A DNA stretch of 13,890 nucleotides from Phycisphaeraceae bacterium (GTDB taxonomy: Bacteria; Planctomycetota; Phycisphaerae; Phycisphaerales; Phycisphaeraceae): assembly GCA_020850375.1 (NCBI GenBank), contig JADZET010000271.1:1-13890 (forward strand). The letters are read 5' to 3'. Position 1 is the first letter of the stretch. Each line of letters starts with the position of its first letter. A model generated the notes under the pieces. The model saw only the letters and a program-made list of their open reading frames with translations, did no database searches and had not been told where the DNA came from. A program made the translations under genes and the position numbers. Below, piece by piece: positions 1 to 6,637 of this stretch.

Positions 1-936
1 GTGGCGTTGCCGGCGGTGCACGTGGACGAGCCGACGCTGAACATGACGTTCCGCATCAATGATGGGCCGTTCGTGGGCAAGGAGGGCAAGTACGTCACGA
101 GCCGGCAGCTCCGCGAGCGGCTGATGAAGGAATTGCAGTCAAACGTGGCGTTGCGCGTCGAGGAGCGCGGGGACGAGTTCATCGTCTCGGGGCGCGGGCT
201 GCTGCACCTGGGGATTCTCTTAGAGAACATGCGGCGCGAGGGGTACGAGCTGTGCGTGGGCAAGCCGCAGGTCATCTACCACATGGACCACGGCCGACGG
301 CTCGAGCCGATCGAGATCCTGATGATCGACACGCCGACGCAGAGCGTGGGGTCTTCGATGCAGCTGCTGGGCGATCGGCGGGCGGAGATGGTCAAGATGG
401 ACCGGCGGGGCAGCCGGACGATGCTCGAGTTCACGATCCCGGCGCGCGGGCTGATCGGGCTGCGCAGCCGTCTGCTGACGGCGACGGCGGGCGAGGCGAT
501 CATGCACCACCGATTCGACTCGTATGGGGAATTCCGCGGGCCGATCGGGGGGCGGAACAACGGGGTGATGATCGCGACGGAGACGGGGCAGGTGACGGCC
601 TACGCGTTGGACCAGCTCTCCGATCGCGGGTCGATGTTCGTCAGCCCGGGCGAGCAGGTCTATGAAGGTCAGGTCGTCGGTGAGCATTGCAAGGACAACG
701 ACATCGTGGTCAACGCGGTGCGGCTCAAGAAGCTGACGAACATGCGTGCGGCGAGCAAGGACGCGACGGTGGTGCTCAAGCCGGCGCGGAAGCTGGCGCT
801 CGAGGCGGCGTTGGAGTACATCGAGCTCGACGAGCTGGTGGAGCTGACGCCGCAGTCGATCCGGATGCGGAAGATCGGGCTGAAGGAGGCGGACCGTCGG
901 CGCGACGCGCGGCGGTACGCGTCGGTGGAAGTCTAA
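1..936 (+). CDS. typA: Translational GTPase TypA/BipA, C-terminal half (5' end outside window)
   Basis: The 311 visible residues match the second half of TypA/BipA, a ribosome-binding GTPase of the EF-G family involved in ribosome assembly and stress adaptation. Recognisable segments in order are [10 protein letters not shown] and [10 protein letters not shown] near the start (entry to domain III), [21 protein letters not shown] (domain III core), [11 protein letters not shown] (domain V) and the TypA-specific C-terminal domain with [27 protein letters not shown] and SIRMRKIGL. The full protein is usually about 610 residues, so the GTPase and beta-barrel domains lie before base 1. The reading frame is open from base 1, so the GTG there is an internal codon and not a start. 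The stop is TAA at 934-936. The chain ends in a basic tail (DRRRDARR), as in known TypA proteins. Product identity is firm. Confidence 0.96.
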   Translation: MALPAVHVDEPTLNMTFRINDGPFVGKEGKYVTSRQLRERLMKELQSNVALRVEERGDEFIVSGRGLLHLGILLENMRREGYELCVGKPQVIYHMDHGRRLEPIEILMIDTPTQSVGSSMQLLGDRRAEMVKMDRRGSRTMLEFTIPARGLIGLRSRLLTATAGEAIMHHRFDSYGEFRGPIGGRNNGVMIATETGQVTAYALDQLSDRGSMFVSPGEQVYEGQVVGEHCKDNDIVVNAVRLKKLTNMRAASKDATVVLKPARKLALEAALEYIELDELVELTPQSIRMRKIGLKEADRRRDARRYASVEV

Positions 937-969
937 GGCCAATTGTCAGTTGAACGAGGATGTGGACGC

Positions 970-986
970 GGCGATCTTCGATCGCC
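970..986. terminator. Short perfect hairpin downstream of typA, possible terminator
   Basis: A 7-bp perfect stem (GGCGATC/GATCGCC) closes a TTC loop 34 bases after the typA stop. No T-tract follows on either strand, so it is not a classical intrinsic terminator. It sits between typA and the oppositely oriented tRNA gene, where a transcript end is expected. The GATCGC core is also common by chance in GC-rich DNA. Confidence 0.22.
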
Positions 987-1036
987 CGCTAAACGTCTTA
1001 CGCTGCCAACGGGAGTTAACTTCCGGGGGGGTGGAA

Positions 1037-1110
<74 letters not shown>

Positions 1111-1169
1111 TTAGGGGCGGGCGAGGCGGTGATTTGTCGGCCGCGATCGCCTGCGGGGATAGAAGATTC

Positions 1170-1197
1170 ATCCTACCACCATGGCGTGGATTGGCAA
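1170..1197 (-). promoter_or_regulatory. Candidate sigma70-type promoter for the tRNA
   Basis: Read on the minus strand, TTGCCA (1197-1192; 5 of 6 to TTGACA) is followed after 16 bases by TAGGAT (1175-1170; 4 of 6 to TATAAT). Transcription would start near 1162 and give a leader of about 50 bases before the tRNA 5' end at 1110, to be removed by RNase P. This is a motif match only. The rest of 1111-1352 shows no other gene or convincing signal, and no clear plus-strand promoter for the genes that begin at 1353. Confidence 0.35.
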
Positions 1198-1340
1198 GCC
1201 AAAGGGGTTGCGGTCTCCGGCCCTGGGCCATGACTTCCGGGCGTAGCAGCGTCGATACGGACGCTCGGTGTGGTTATCGGGCGGAGGCGGGGTGAGATTC
1301 ACGACCGATGCGCGGGCGGGCCGATATTTCGGGCAGGTCA

Positions 1341-1346
1341 GGAAGG
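1341..1346 (+). promoter_or_regulatory. Shine-Dalgarno site for the small Cys-rich gene
   Basis: GGAAGG lies six bases before the ATG at 1353. It decides the start of the small gene over the upstream in-frame ATG at 1308, and supports the small frame over the overlapping longer frame that begins at 1270. Confidence 0.5.
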
Positions 1347-1352
1347 TCCGAC

Positions 1353-1583
1353 ATGCTCCGCGATCCCGGTCACGAGCCCATGCGGTGTTGCCCGTTCATC
1401 GACCGGGAGGACCCCCGGTGCGCTGCCCATTTTTCACTGCCGCGGCTGGCCCAGGCGTTCGGGATCTGCGTCAACGACTACGCGAGGTGTGCGACCTATC
1501 GGGAGCTCTGTCTTGAGCGGCCAGGCAGCCAGATCGTCCTCCGCATCAAGGGCCGACCGCTCGCGGGTTTCACCGCCGGCTGA
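1353..1583 (+). CDS. Small Cys-rich protein, probable metal or Fe-S binding, unknown function
   Basis: This is a 76-residue protein. Cysteines stand at 12, 13, 23, 39, 46 and 53, with His26, in the segment CCPFIDREDPRC-AAHFSL and then ICVNDYARCATYRELC. The Cys-Pro-Phe opening, the acidic-Pro-Arg-Cys step, the amphipathic stretch SLPRLAQAFG and a closing Cys-x6-Cys-x-x-Tyr look like a compact zinc or iron-sulfur site rather than random shadow translation. I recall short proteins with this type of pattern in Planctomycetes-like bacteria, without a known function. The ATG at 1353 was chosen because GGAAGG precedes it by six bases. The gene ends 43 bases before xerD and may be co-transcribed with it. 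A different frame open from 1270 runs through this region into xerD, but that upstream translation is low-complexity Arg/Ser/Gly. The gene is easily missed by annotation for that reason. Confidence 0.6.
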   Translation: MLRDPGHEPMRCCPFIDREDPRCAAHFSLPRLAQAFGICVNDYARCATYRELCLERPGSQIVLRIKGRPLAGFTAG

Positions 1584-1626
1584 CGGGGCGCGGGCGGTGA
1601 TCGCCAGGCCGGCCGAGGCCGAGTCG

Positions 1627-2526
1627 ATGGCGGTCGCGTTCGAGAAACCCCTCAAACAATTCCTGAGCTACTGCAAGGTCGAGTGCGGGTTCGCACCGGC
1701 GACGCTGCGCGCCTACGCGACGGATTTGGTGGAGCTGCAGGCGTTCCTGGCCGGGCGGGGGGACGCGGACTGGTCGAGGCTCGACGCGAAGCGGCTGACG
1801 GATCACCTGATGGCGTTGCACGAGCGGGGGCTGGCGGTCAGCTCGATCGCGCGGCACGTGGCGACGTTCCGGGTGTTCGGGCGGTTCATCGAGTGGGCCG
1901 GGGTGGTCGCGCACGATCCGGCGGAGCAGTTGCAGCAGCCCAAGCTGTGGCAGCGCGTACCGACGGTGCTCGGGGCAAGCCAGGTGCAGGCGCTGCTGGC
2001 GGCGCCGCGGGCGAATGACGCGCTGCGTCCGCGGGACGTGGCGATCCTCGAGATGCTCTACGCGGGGGGGCTGCGGGCGAGCGAGCTGGCGGACCTGGAC
2101 GTCGATCGTCTGCACCTGGAGCTGGGGGTGGTGCGGGTGCTGGGCAAGGGCAACCGTGAGCGGGTGTTGCCGCTGGGCAAGCCGGCGTTGGCGGCGGCGG
2201 AGCAATACCTGCGGGAATTGCGTCCGAAGCTGCTGCGTCCGGACCGGCCGACGGGACGGCTGTTCCTATCACGGACGGGCCAGCCGATCACGCGGATCGT
2301 GGTCTGGCAGGTGGTCAAGCGCTGCGCCAAGGCGGCGGGGCTGCGGGACGTGCACCCGCACACGCTGCGGCACTCGTTCGCCACGCACCTGATCGCGGGG
2401 GGTGCGGACCTGCGGCTGGTGCAGGAGCTGCTGGGGCACTCGAACATCAAGACCACGCAGATCTACACGCACGTGGACCGTTCACGACTCAAGCAGGTGA
2501 TCAGCCAATTTCATCCGCGGGGATGA
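1627..2526 (+). CDS. xerD: Tyrosine recombinase XerD-type (chromosome dimer resolution)
   Basis: The 299-residue product has the length and layout of XerC/XerD, which resolve chromosome dimers at dif with FtsK. The N-terminal SAM-like core-binding domain covers about residues 5-90 and the catalytic domain about 110-290. All catalytic residues are present: Arg150 (GLRASEL), Lys174 (LGKGNRER), His245 and Arg248 (HTLRHSFATHL), His271 (LLGHSNIKTTQ) and nucleophile Tyr280 (IYTHV). The ending FHPRG and the TTQIYTHV context favour XerD over XerC, but no second recombinase is visible for comparison. ATG at 1627 gives the family length, although its ribosome site is weak. GTG at 1597 with GGGG upstream is an alternative adding ten residues. 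The frame stays open back to 1270, but that extension is unlike the family. No arm-binding domain typical of phage integrases is seen. Confidence 0.93.
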   Translation: MAVAFEKPLKQFLSYCKVECGFAPATLRAYATDLVELQAFLAGRGDADWSRLDAKRLTDHLMALHERGLAVSSIARHVATFRVFGRFIEWAGVVAHDPAEQLQQPKLWQRVPTVLGASQVQALLAAPRANDALRPRDVAILEMLYAGGLRASELADLDVDRLHLELGVVRVLGKGNRERVLPLGKPALAAAEQYLRELRPKLLRPDRPTGRLFLSRTGQPITRIVVWQVVKRCAKAAGLRDVHPHTLRHSFATHLIAGGADLRLVQELLGHSNIKTTQIYTHVDRSRLKQVISQFHPRG

Positions 2527-2577
2527 CGCGGCAGGTATGATGGGCAGGCGGATGAGGTCCGCTCGCGGGGATCAGGC

Positions 2578-2805
2578 ATGCGGTGCAACATCGATGCACA
2601 GGGCAGATCGGTTCGGCTGGCGGTGGGGTTGGTGGCCCTGGCGGCGGGGTTCATCCTGATCATCTACGCCCGGCGGGGGATCTTCGGCGACGCGTGGGCG
2701 TGGCCGCTGGGCATCTTCCTGGTGATGATCGGGGGGTTGGCGATCTTCGAGGGGTACGTCGGCTGGTGCGCGCTGCGGGCGATGGGGATCCGGACGAAGG
2801 TGTAG
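2578..2805 (+). CDS. DUF2892-family small inner-membrane protein
   Basis: This is a 75-residue protein with two predicted membrane helices, about residues 14-31 and 40-57, joined by a short loop containing RRG and Asp38. The opening MRCNIDAQGRSVRLAVG and the ending GWCALRAMGIRT match the DUF2892 pattern: an N-terminal MxxNxxxxxRxxRxxxG, and a small-residue C-terminus in which Cys and Gly precede a xxxGxxT tail. The best-known relative is the membrane part of YgaP, but here there is no rhodanese domain. The biochemical role of DUF2892 alone is unknown. ATG at 2578 follows GGGGATCAGG and lies 51 bases after xerD, so co-transcription is possible. The gene converges with the exported-protein gene that ends at 2853. 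The 47 bases between them are GC-rich and I see no clear terminator there. Confidence 0.82.
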   Translation: MRCNIDAQGRSVRLAVGLVALAAGFILIIYARRGIFGDAWAWPLGIFLVMIGGLAIFEGYVGWCALRAMGIRTKV

Positions 2806-2852
2806 GCCGTCCGGGCCGGCGGATCGTCTTCACATCCGGAAAACATTGAGGT

Positions 2853-3818
2853 TCACTTCTCGTCGATACGCAGGGCCTGGCTCTGCATCTGGTCGCGCAT
2901 GGTCCTGGAGAAGGATCGGCCCTCCATCTTGACCTGGGTCTGCAGGACGGTCAGGCGGTTCTGGTTGTGGCCGACGGCCTGGCCGCGCGACAGGTCCCAC
3001 ATGGTCTGGCCCTGGGCGGAGCCCTCTCTGAGCTTGATGTCGATCTTGGCGCCTGGGGGGAGGTGGGGGGGCCTCTTGGGCTCGAAGCGGACCTTGGCGG
3101 TGGAGGTGACGGTGGCGACGGGGATCGAGGCGATCTGCTCGACGCCGGCGAGTTCGTAGTGCTGGTCGAGGGTGAAGATGCCGGCCTCGTGGGTGGACTC
3201 GATGGAGAAGTCCCAGCTCCTGCCGACGAGGGCGTCGGCGGGCGCGGCCGGGAGCAGGGCCAGGTCGTAGGCGCTCTCGATGAAGTCGCGGTCGTCGACC
3301 ATCTCGGCCAGTTCGGACCCGACGTCCCGGCGGATCTTGTCGACGCCGACGACCTTGCCGACCGTGCCGTCGGCGGCGACGGTGAGCTTGACCGGGTTGG
3401 CGGCCAGGGCACGGAGGATCGTGTGCAGCTCGGCCGGCTCGCCCTGGCTCTGACGGCTGTCGATGACCTTGCGGTCATCCTCGCCGGTGAGGGTGACCTT
3501 GATCCAATCGATTGATAGGGTGCACTCGGCTGAACCGTCGGGGCGGACGGTGTCGACACGCCAGGTGGACTGGGCCTCGATGAGCATCTGGTGGCTGGCG
3601 GTGTTGGATCGGCCGTCGAACTCGAAGGTCTGCTCGACGTCGCGCTGGGTCCAGAGGTCGTAGCGGGCGGTCTGGCCGGCGACGAACCGGGGGCGGAGGT
3701 CGACGGTCTGGTCGTCGGCCCGCGCGGCGGCAGGGCGAGAGGACAGCACCAACACCGCGAGCAGCAGCGTGCTGGCGATCCGTCGCGGGGCCGGCGCGGG
3801 GCGGGCGAAGATCTTCAT
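2853..3818 (-). CDS. Exported protein of unknown function (DUF6263-like pattern)
   Basis: The 321-residue product starts with a clear Sec signal peptide: a basic N-terminus (MKIFARPAPAPRR), a hydrophobic core (IASTLLLAVLVLS) and an Ala-rich cleavage region ending AAARA before DDQ, so the mature chain begins near residue 36. There is no lipobox Cys. The mature part alternates short beta-type segments such as GQTARYDLWTQRDVEQ, the repeated wording of AECTLSIDWIKVTL, a KLTVAADGTVGKVVGVD turn and, near the end, ATVTSTAKVRF. The combination of a YDLWTQ-type strand, a DIKLREGSAQG turn and a nearby GxxxxDLSRG resembles DUF6263-like secreted proteins common in Planctomycetes. That placement is from memory and tentative. 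GAGGGAG, six bases before the ATG, supports the start. The gene lies 36 bases after the 3855-4565 gene on the same strand, so both probably form one operon. No catalytic motif is evident. Confidence 0.7.
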   Translation of the reverse strand: MKIFARPAPAPRRIASTLLLAVLVLSSRPAAARADDQTVDLRPRFVAGQTARYDLWTQRDVEQTFEFDGRSNTASHQMLIEAQSTWRVDTVRPDGSAECTLSIDWIKVTLTGEDDRKVIDSRQSQGEPAELHTILRALAANPVKLTVAADGTVGKVVGVDKIRRDVGSELAEMVDDRDFIESAYDLALLPAAPADALVGRSWDFSIESTHEAGIFTLDQHYELAGVEQIASIPVATVTSTAKVRFEPKRPPHLPPGAKIDIKLREGSAQGQTMWDLSRGQAVGHNQNRLTVLQTQVKMEGRSFSRTMRDQMQSQALRIDEK

Positions 3819-3824
3819 GAACGA

Positions 3825-3831
3825 CTCCCTC
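3825..3831 (-). promoter_or_regulatory. Shine-Dalgarno site of the exported-protein gene
   Basis: GAGGGAG on the minus strand stands six bases before the ATG (3818-3816). It is a strong match to the anti-Shine-Dalgarno and fixes the start that yields the complete signal peptide. Confidence 0.6.
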
Positions 3832-3854
3832 GTCGAGGCGCCACCGTGGGCCGT

Positions 3855-4565
3855 CTAGAACGGCAGGTCCCACGCGCCCATCTGGGGCTGGATGGCGTCG
3901 GGTGCGGGGTGTTTGAGCCACTGGACGCGAGTGAGCCGCCAGGCCCGCTCGCGGTCGTTGGGGCTGGGTGCGTCGCGGCGCCAGGTCAGCAGCCAGCGGG
4001 TCCGCAGGGGACGTCCCTCGGCCGGGCCGCGGACGAAATGGCTGACGACGTCGATCATGCAGACGCCGACGACAACGGCCCGAACCTCGGCGTCCACGAT
4101 GTCGAGCTTGTGCCGGCCGACGGTGTAGCGCTGATCGAGGTTCTCAAGGATCTGGAGCATCTGGGGGACGGTCAGCCAGGCGTCGCCGTCGGGGCCCAGG
4201 AGCACGGCCTGGGGGTCGAAGATGGACCGGAGCGTGCCGGGGTTGACCGGCCCGGCGACCCGGACGAGCTGACGGGTGCGGGCGACGAGCTGCTCGCGGG
4301 CGGTCTGGACGCAGATGGCCAGCGCGGGCGTGCCGAGGCAGCCGACGAGCACGACGCCCAGGGCGGACCAGGCGAGCGACCGCCGGCCGATCTGGCGGGC
4401 GAGCCACATCAACAAGCCGGCCAGCAGACACGCCAGGGCGGCGACGGGCCAGGGATTCTCGAGGAAGTAGTGCGCCCAGAACGGGGCCGGGGCGATCAAC
4501 GACACACTCATGACGACCATCATAACGGCCGGGAAGAGGGGCGGCGATCTTTTGCGCCTGGTCAA
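3855..4565 (-). CDS. Membrane protein with C-terminal soluble domain, unknown function
   Basis: The protein has up to 236 residues. About three hydrophobic segments occupy the first 90 residues (around 12-30, 36-58 and 63-85), and a soluble domain of roughly 140 residues follows. The soluble part begins with a helix (QTAREQLVARTRQLVRVAG) and continues with SIFDPQAVLLGPDG, a helix of the type VPQMLQILENLD, and several beta-type strands ending in RTRWLLTWRRDA and AWRLTRVQWL. The order helix, strand, helix, then paired strands with a Trp-rich end recalls SnoaL/NTF2-like folds, but this is inference and I do not recognise a family. The longest frame starts at TTG 4565. ATG at 4523 or 4511 would remove the basic TRRKR segment and has no better ribosome site. 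It is probably co-transcribed with the exported-protein gene 36 bases downstream. Confidence 0.55.
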   Translation of the reverse strand: MTRRKRSPPLFPAVMMVVMSVSLIAPAPFWAHYFLENPWPVAALACLLAGLLMWLARQIGRRSLAWSALGVVLVGCLGTPALAICVQTAREQLVARTRQLVRVAGPVNPGTLRSIFDPQAVLLGPDGDAWLTVPQMLQILENLDQRYTVGRHKLDIVDAEVRAVVVGVCMIDVVSHFVRGPAEGRPLRTRWLLTWRRDAPSPNDRERAWRLTRVQWLKHPAPDAIQPQMGAWDLPF

Positions 4566-4654
4566 CCCTGATGCATGACGGCGAGAATGACCATCGTTCA
4601 GAAGCCCCCTTCAAGAGCCGGGTGTTACTGTTCCGATAACCAGACACAGCCGAC
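4566..4654. other. Divergent intergenic region
   Basis: These 89 bases separate the minus-strand envelope operon from the plus-strand glycosylation operon, so promoters in both directions are expected here. It is lower in GC than its surroundings. It contains a short inverted repeat GTTA...TAAC (about 4623-4639). I could not identify a convincing -35/-10 pair on either strand. Confidence 0.3.
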
Positions 4655-6637
4655 ATGAGTCCCTCCTCCGAGAACAACGCCATCTGGCAGGCCAACCTCG
4701 CGCGCATCCAGCGTCTCGACGCGGATCTGGCGAGTCGCCTTGAGGCGACGCAGCCCGCGAGACTGATTTGGCAGACCTCGCGGCAGGGCATGGCCAGCGC
4801 GGCGATCGAACCGCAAGCGTCGGCCGGCCCGGACACCGCATCGCCCATCACGGGGGGCAGGGCGGTGTGGTTGGCCAGCCGGTTCGACCCCCTGGCCGAG
4901 GCCAAGCAGCTTCTGTCGGGGGTGGACCTGCAGAAGCACGCGACGGTGATCTTCCTGGGCCTGGGGCTGGGCCACCATGTGGCGGAACTGGCGACGAGGG
5001 CGAGCCAGGGCACGCTGATCATCGTGTACGAGCCGGACCTGTCGCTCTTGCGGGCGGTGCTCGAGAAGATCGACCACACGGGCTGGTTGAGCCGAGGCAA
5101 CCTCATCCTGGCCGACGACCTGGTGGATCGGCCGACGATCCTGACCCGGCTCGATGAACGCATGAGCGTGCTGACGCTCGGGACGGTGCTCGTCACGCAC
5201 CCGCCGACGCGGCAGAGGCACGGGGCGAAGCTGACAGCCTTCGGGGCGATGATGGCGGAGGTGGTGGCCTATTGCCGGACGCACGTGGCCACCGCGATGG
5301 TCAACGGCACGCGGACGGTCGAGAACTTCGTGTTCAACCTCGCCCACTACGCGGGCGGGGCGGACACCAACGAGCTGCACAACCTGGCCCAGGGTGTGCC
5401 GGCGGTGTGCGTCAGCGCGGGGCCGAGCCTGGCCAAGAACGTGGACCTCTTGCGCGACCCGGCGGTGCGGTCGCGGGTGATCGTCATCACGGCGCAGACG
5501 ACGCTGCGGCCGCTGCTGGACCGGGGGATCGAGCCGGACTTCGTCACGGCGCTGGACTATCACGAGATTTCCAGGCGGTTCTACGAGGGGTTGCCCCCCC
5601 TTCCGGGGGTGACCTTGGTGGCTGAGCCGCTGGCGAACCACACGATCCTGGAGGATTTTCCCGGGCCGGTGCGGCTGACGCAGAGCCAGTTCCTGGATCG
5701 ACTGCTCGGGAGTGAGGCCCGGCGGCGCGTGGTGGTGCCTTACGGATCGACGGTGGCGCACCTGTCGTTCTATCTGGCTCAGCACCTCGGGTGCGACCCG
5801 ATCATCCTGATCGGGCAGGACCTGGGGTTCAGCGACGGGCTGTACTACTGCCCGGGGACGGCCATTCATCAGGTCTGGGCGGGGGAGTTCAACCGCTTCA
5901 ACACCGTCGAGATGATGGAGTGGCAGCGGATCGTCCGGCATCGGCGGAACCTGCACCGGATGACCGACGTCCACGGCCGGCCGTGCTTCTCCGACGAGCA
6001 GATGCAGACGTACCTCAAGCAGTTCGAGAAAGACTTCTCCGAGGCCAAGCAGACGGTGATCGACGCGACCGAGGGCGGTCTGCCCAAGGCGCACACGACG
6101 CGGATGACCCTGCGCGAGGCGATCGATCGTCACGCGACCCTGCCCGCGCCGGCGATCCCCAGGCCGACGATGCGGCTGGACCTCCAGCGGCTGACGCGGG
6201 CGAACCAGGTCATGCGTCAGCGGCGGCGGGAGGTCGAGGAACTGAGGAAGATGGCGGAGAAGACCGCGCCTGTTCTGACGCAGTTGGTCGACTGCCCGCC
6301 GCAGTCGCCGCGCTACCAGAAGCTGATCGCGGAGGTGACCAGGAACCGCAGGCGCGTCGACGCGGAGCTGAGCGCGGCCCTGGGGCTGGTCAGCGAGCTG
6401 AACATTCTCGGGGCGTTCCGGCGGGCGCGGATGGACCACGAGATCTCCAACGATGACTCGAAGGGCAAGCTGGCCAAGCAGATCCAGCGCGACCTGTCGA
6501 ACGTGGAGCTGCTGTCGGACGCGTGCACGGAGATGCTCAAGATCCTCGACCCGGGGCAGGAGCGGCTGGCCGAGGCGCTGCGGCGCAGCGAGGCGGCGGA
6601 GGCCCAACCGGTGGCCGCGTCGGAAGGGGCGGCATGA
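4655..6637 (+). CDS. Maf/DUF115-family glycosyltransferase-like protein (motility accessory factor type)
   Basis: The 660-residue protein has the layout of Maf proteins, which add nonulosonic acids such as pseudaminic, legionaminic or sialic acid to flagellin in several bacteria. The N-terminal part (about 60-190) contains a Rossmann-like glycine run, FLGLGLGHH (Gly102, 104, 106), followed by IIVYEPD. The central DUF115/MptE-like domain (about 200-450) carries the hallmark CVSAGPSL (254-259 region), VIVITAQTTLRPLLDRGIEP, FVTALDYHE, a VVPYGSTVAHLSF segment and the acidic IILIGQDLGFSDG. The C-terminus (about 500-650) is helical and charged, probably coiled coil. ATG 4655 has a weak ribosome site. 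The stop overlaps the start of the next gene (ATGA at 6634-6637). No flagellar genes lie in the window; the NulO-synthesis genes downstream supply a likely donor. Its acceptor protein is unknown. Confidence 0.85.
   Translation: MSPSSENNAIWQANLARIQRLDADLASRLEATQPARLIWQTSRQGMASAAIEPQASAGPDTASPITGGRAVWLASRFDPLAEAKQLLSGVDLQKHATVIFLGLGLGHHVAELATRASQGTLIIVYEPDLSLLRAVLEKIDHTGWLSRGNLILADDLVDRPTILTRLDERMSVLTLGTVLVTHPPTRQRHGAKLTAFGAMMAEVVAYCRTHVATAMVNGTRTVENFVFNLAHYAGGADTNELHNLAQGVPAVCVSAGPSLAKNVDLLRDPAVRSRVIVITAQTTLRPLLDRGIEPDFVTALDYHEISRRFYEGLPPLPGVTLVAEPLANHTILEDFPGPVRLTQSQFLDRLLGSEARRRVVVPYGSTVAHLSFYLAQHLGCDPIILIGQDLGFSDGLYYCPGTAIHQVWAGEFNRFNTVEMMEWQRIVRHRRNLHRMTDVHGRPCFSDEQMQTYLKQFEKDFSEAKQTVIDATEGGLPKAHTTRMTLREAIDRHATLPAPAIPRPTMRLDLQRLTRANQVMRQRRREVEELRKMAEKTAPVLTQLVDCPPQSPRYQKLIAEVTRNRRRVDAELSAALGLVSELNILGAFRRARMDHEISNDDSKGKLAKQIQRDLSNVELLSDACTEMLKILDPGQERLAEALRRSEAAEAQPVAASEGAA

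Noticed and set aside
1270..1626. N-terminal extension of the xerD frame, which would give a 418-residue protein
   Set aside because: The extension is low-complexity Arg/Ser/Gly without similarity to recombinases; ATG 1627 gives the family length, and another frame here has a better-looking small gene with a ribosome site.
2536..2541. TATGAT as a -10 box for the DUF2892 gene
   Set aside because: No matching -35 sequence lies at 16-18 bases upstream, and the short gap from xerD is compatible with co-transcription.
4144..5196. Minus-strand frame of 350 codons across the divergent intergenic region
   Set aside because: It crosses the start regions of two better-supported divergent genes and becomes Arg/Pro-rich in its second half; no domain is visible.
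4625..6607. Long antisense frame of 660 codons opposite the Maf-like gene
   Set aside because: It mirrors the sense gene in GC-rich DNA and translates to His/Arg/Pro/Gln-rich sequence without domains; it is a codon-bias shadow.
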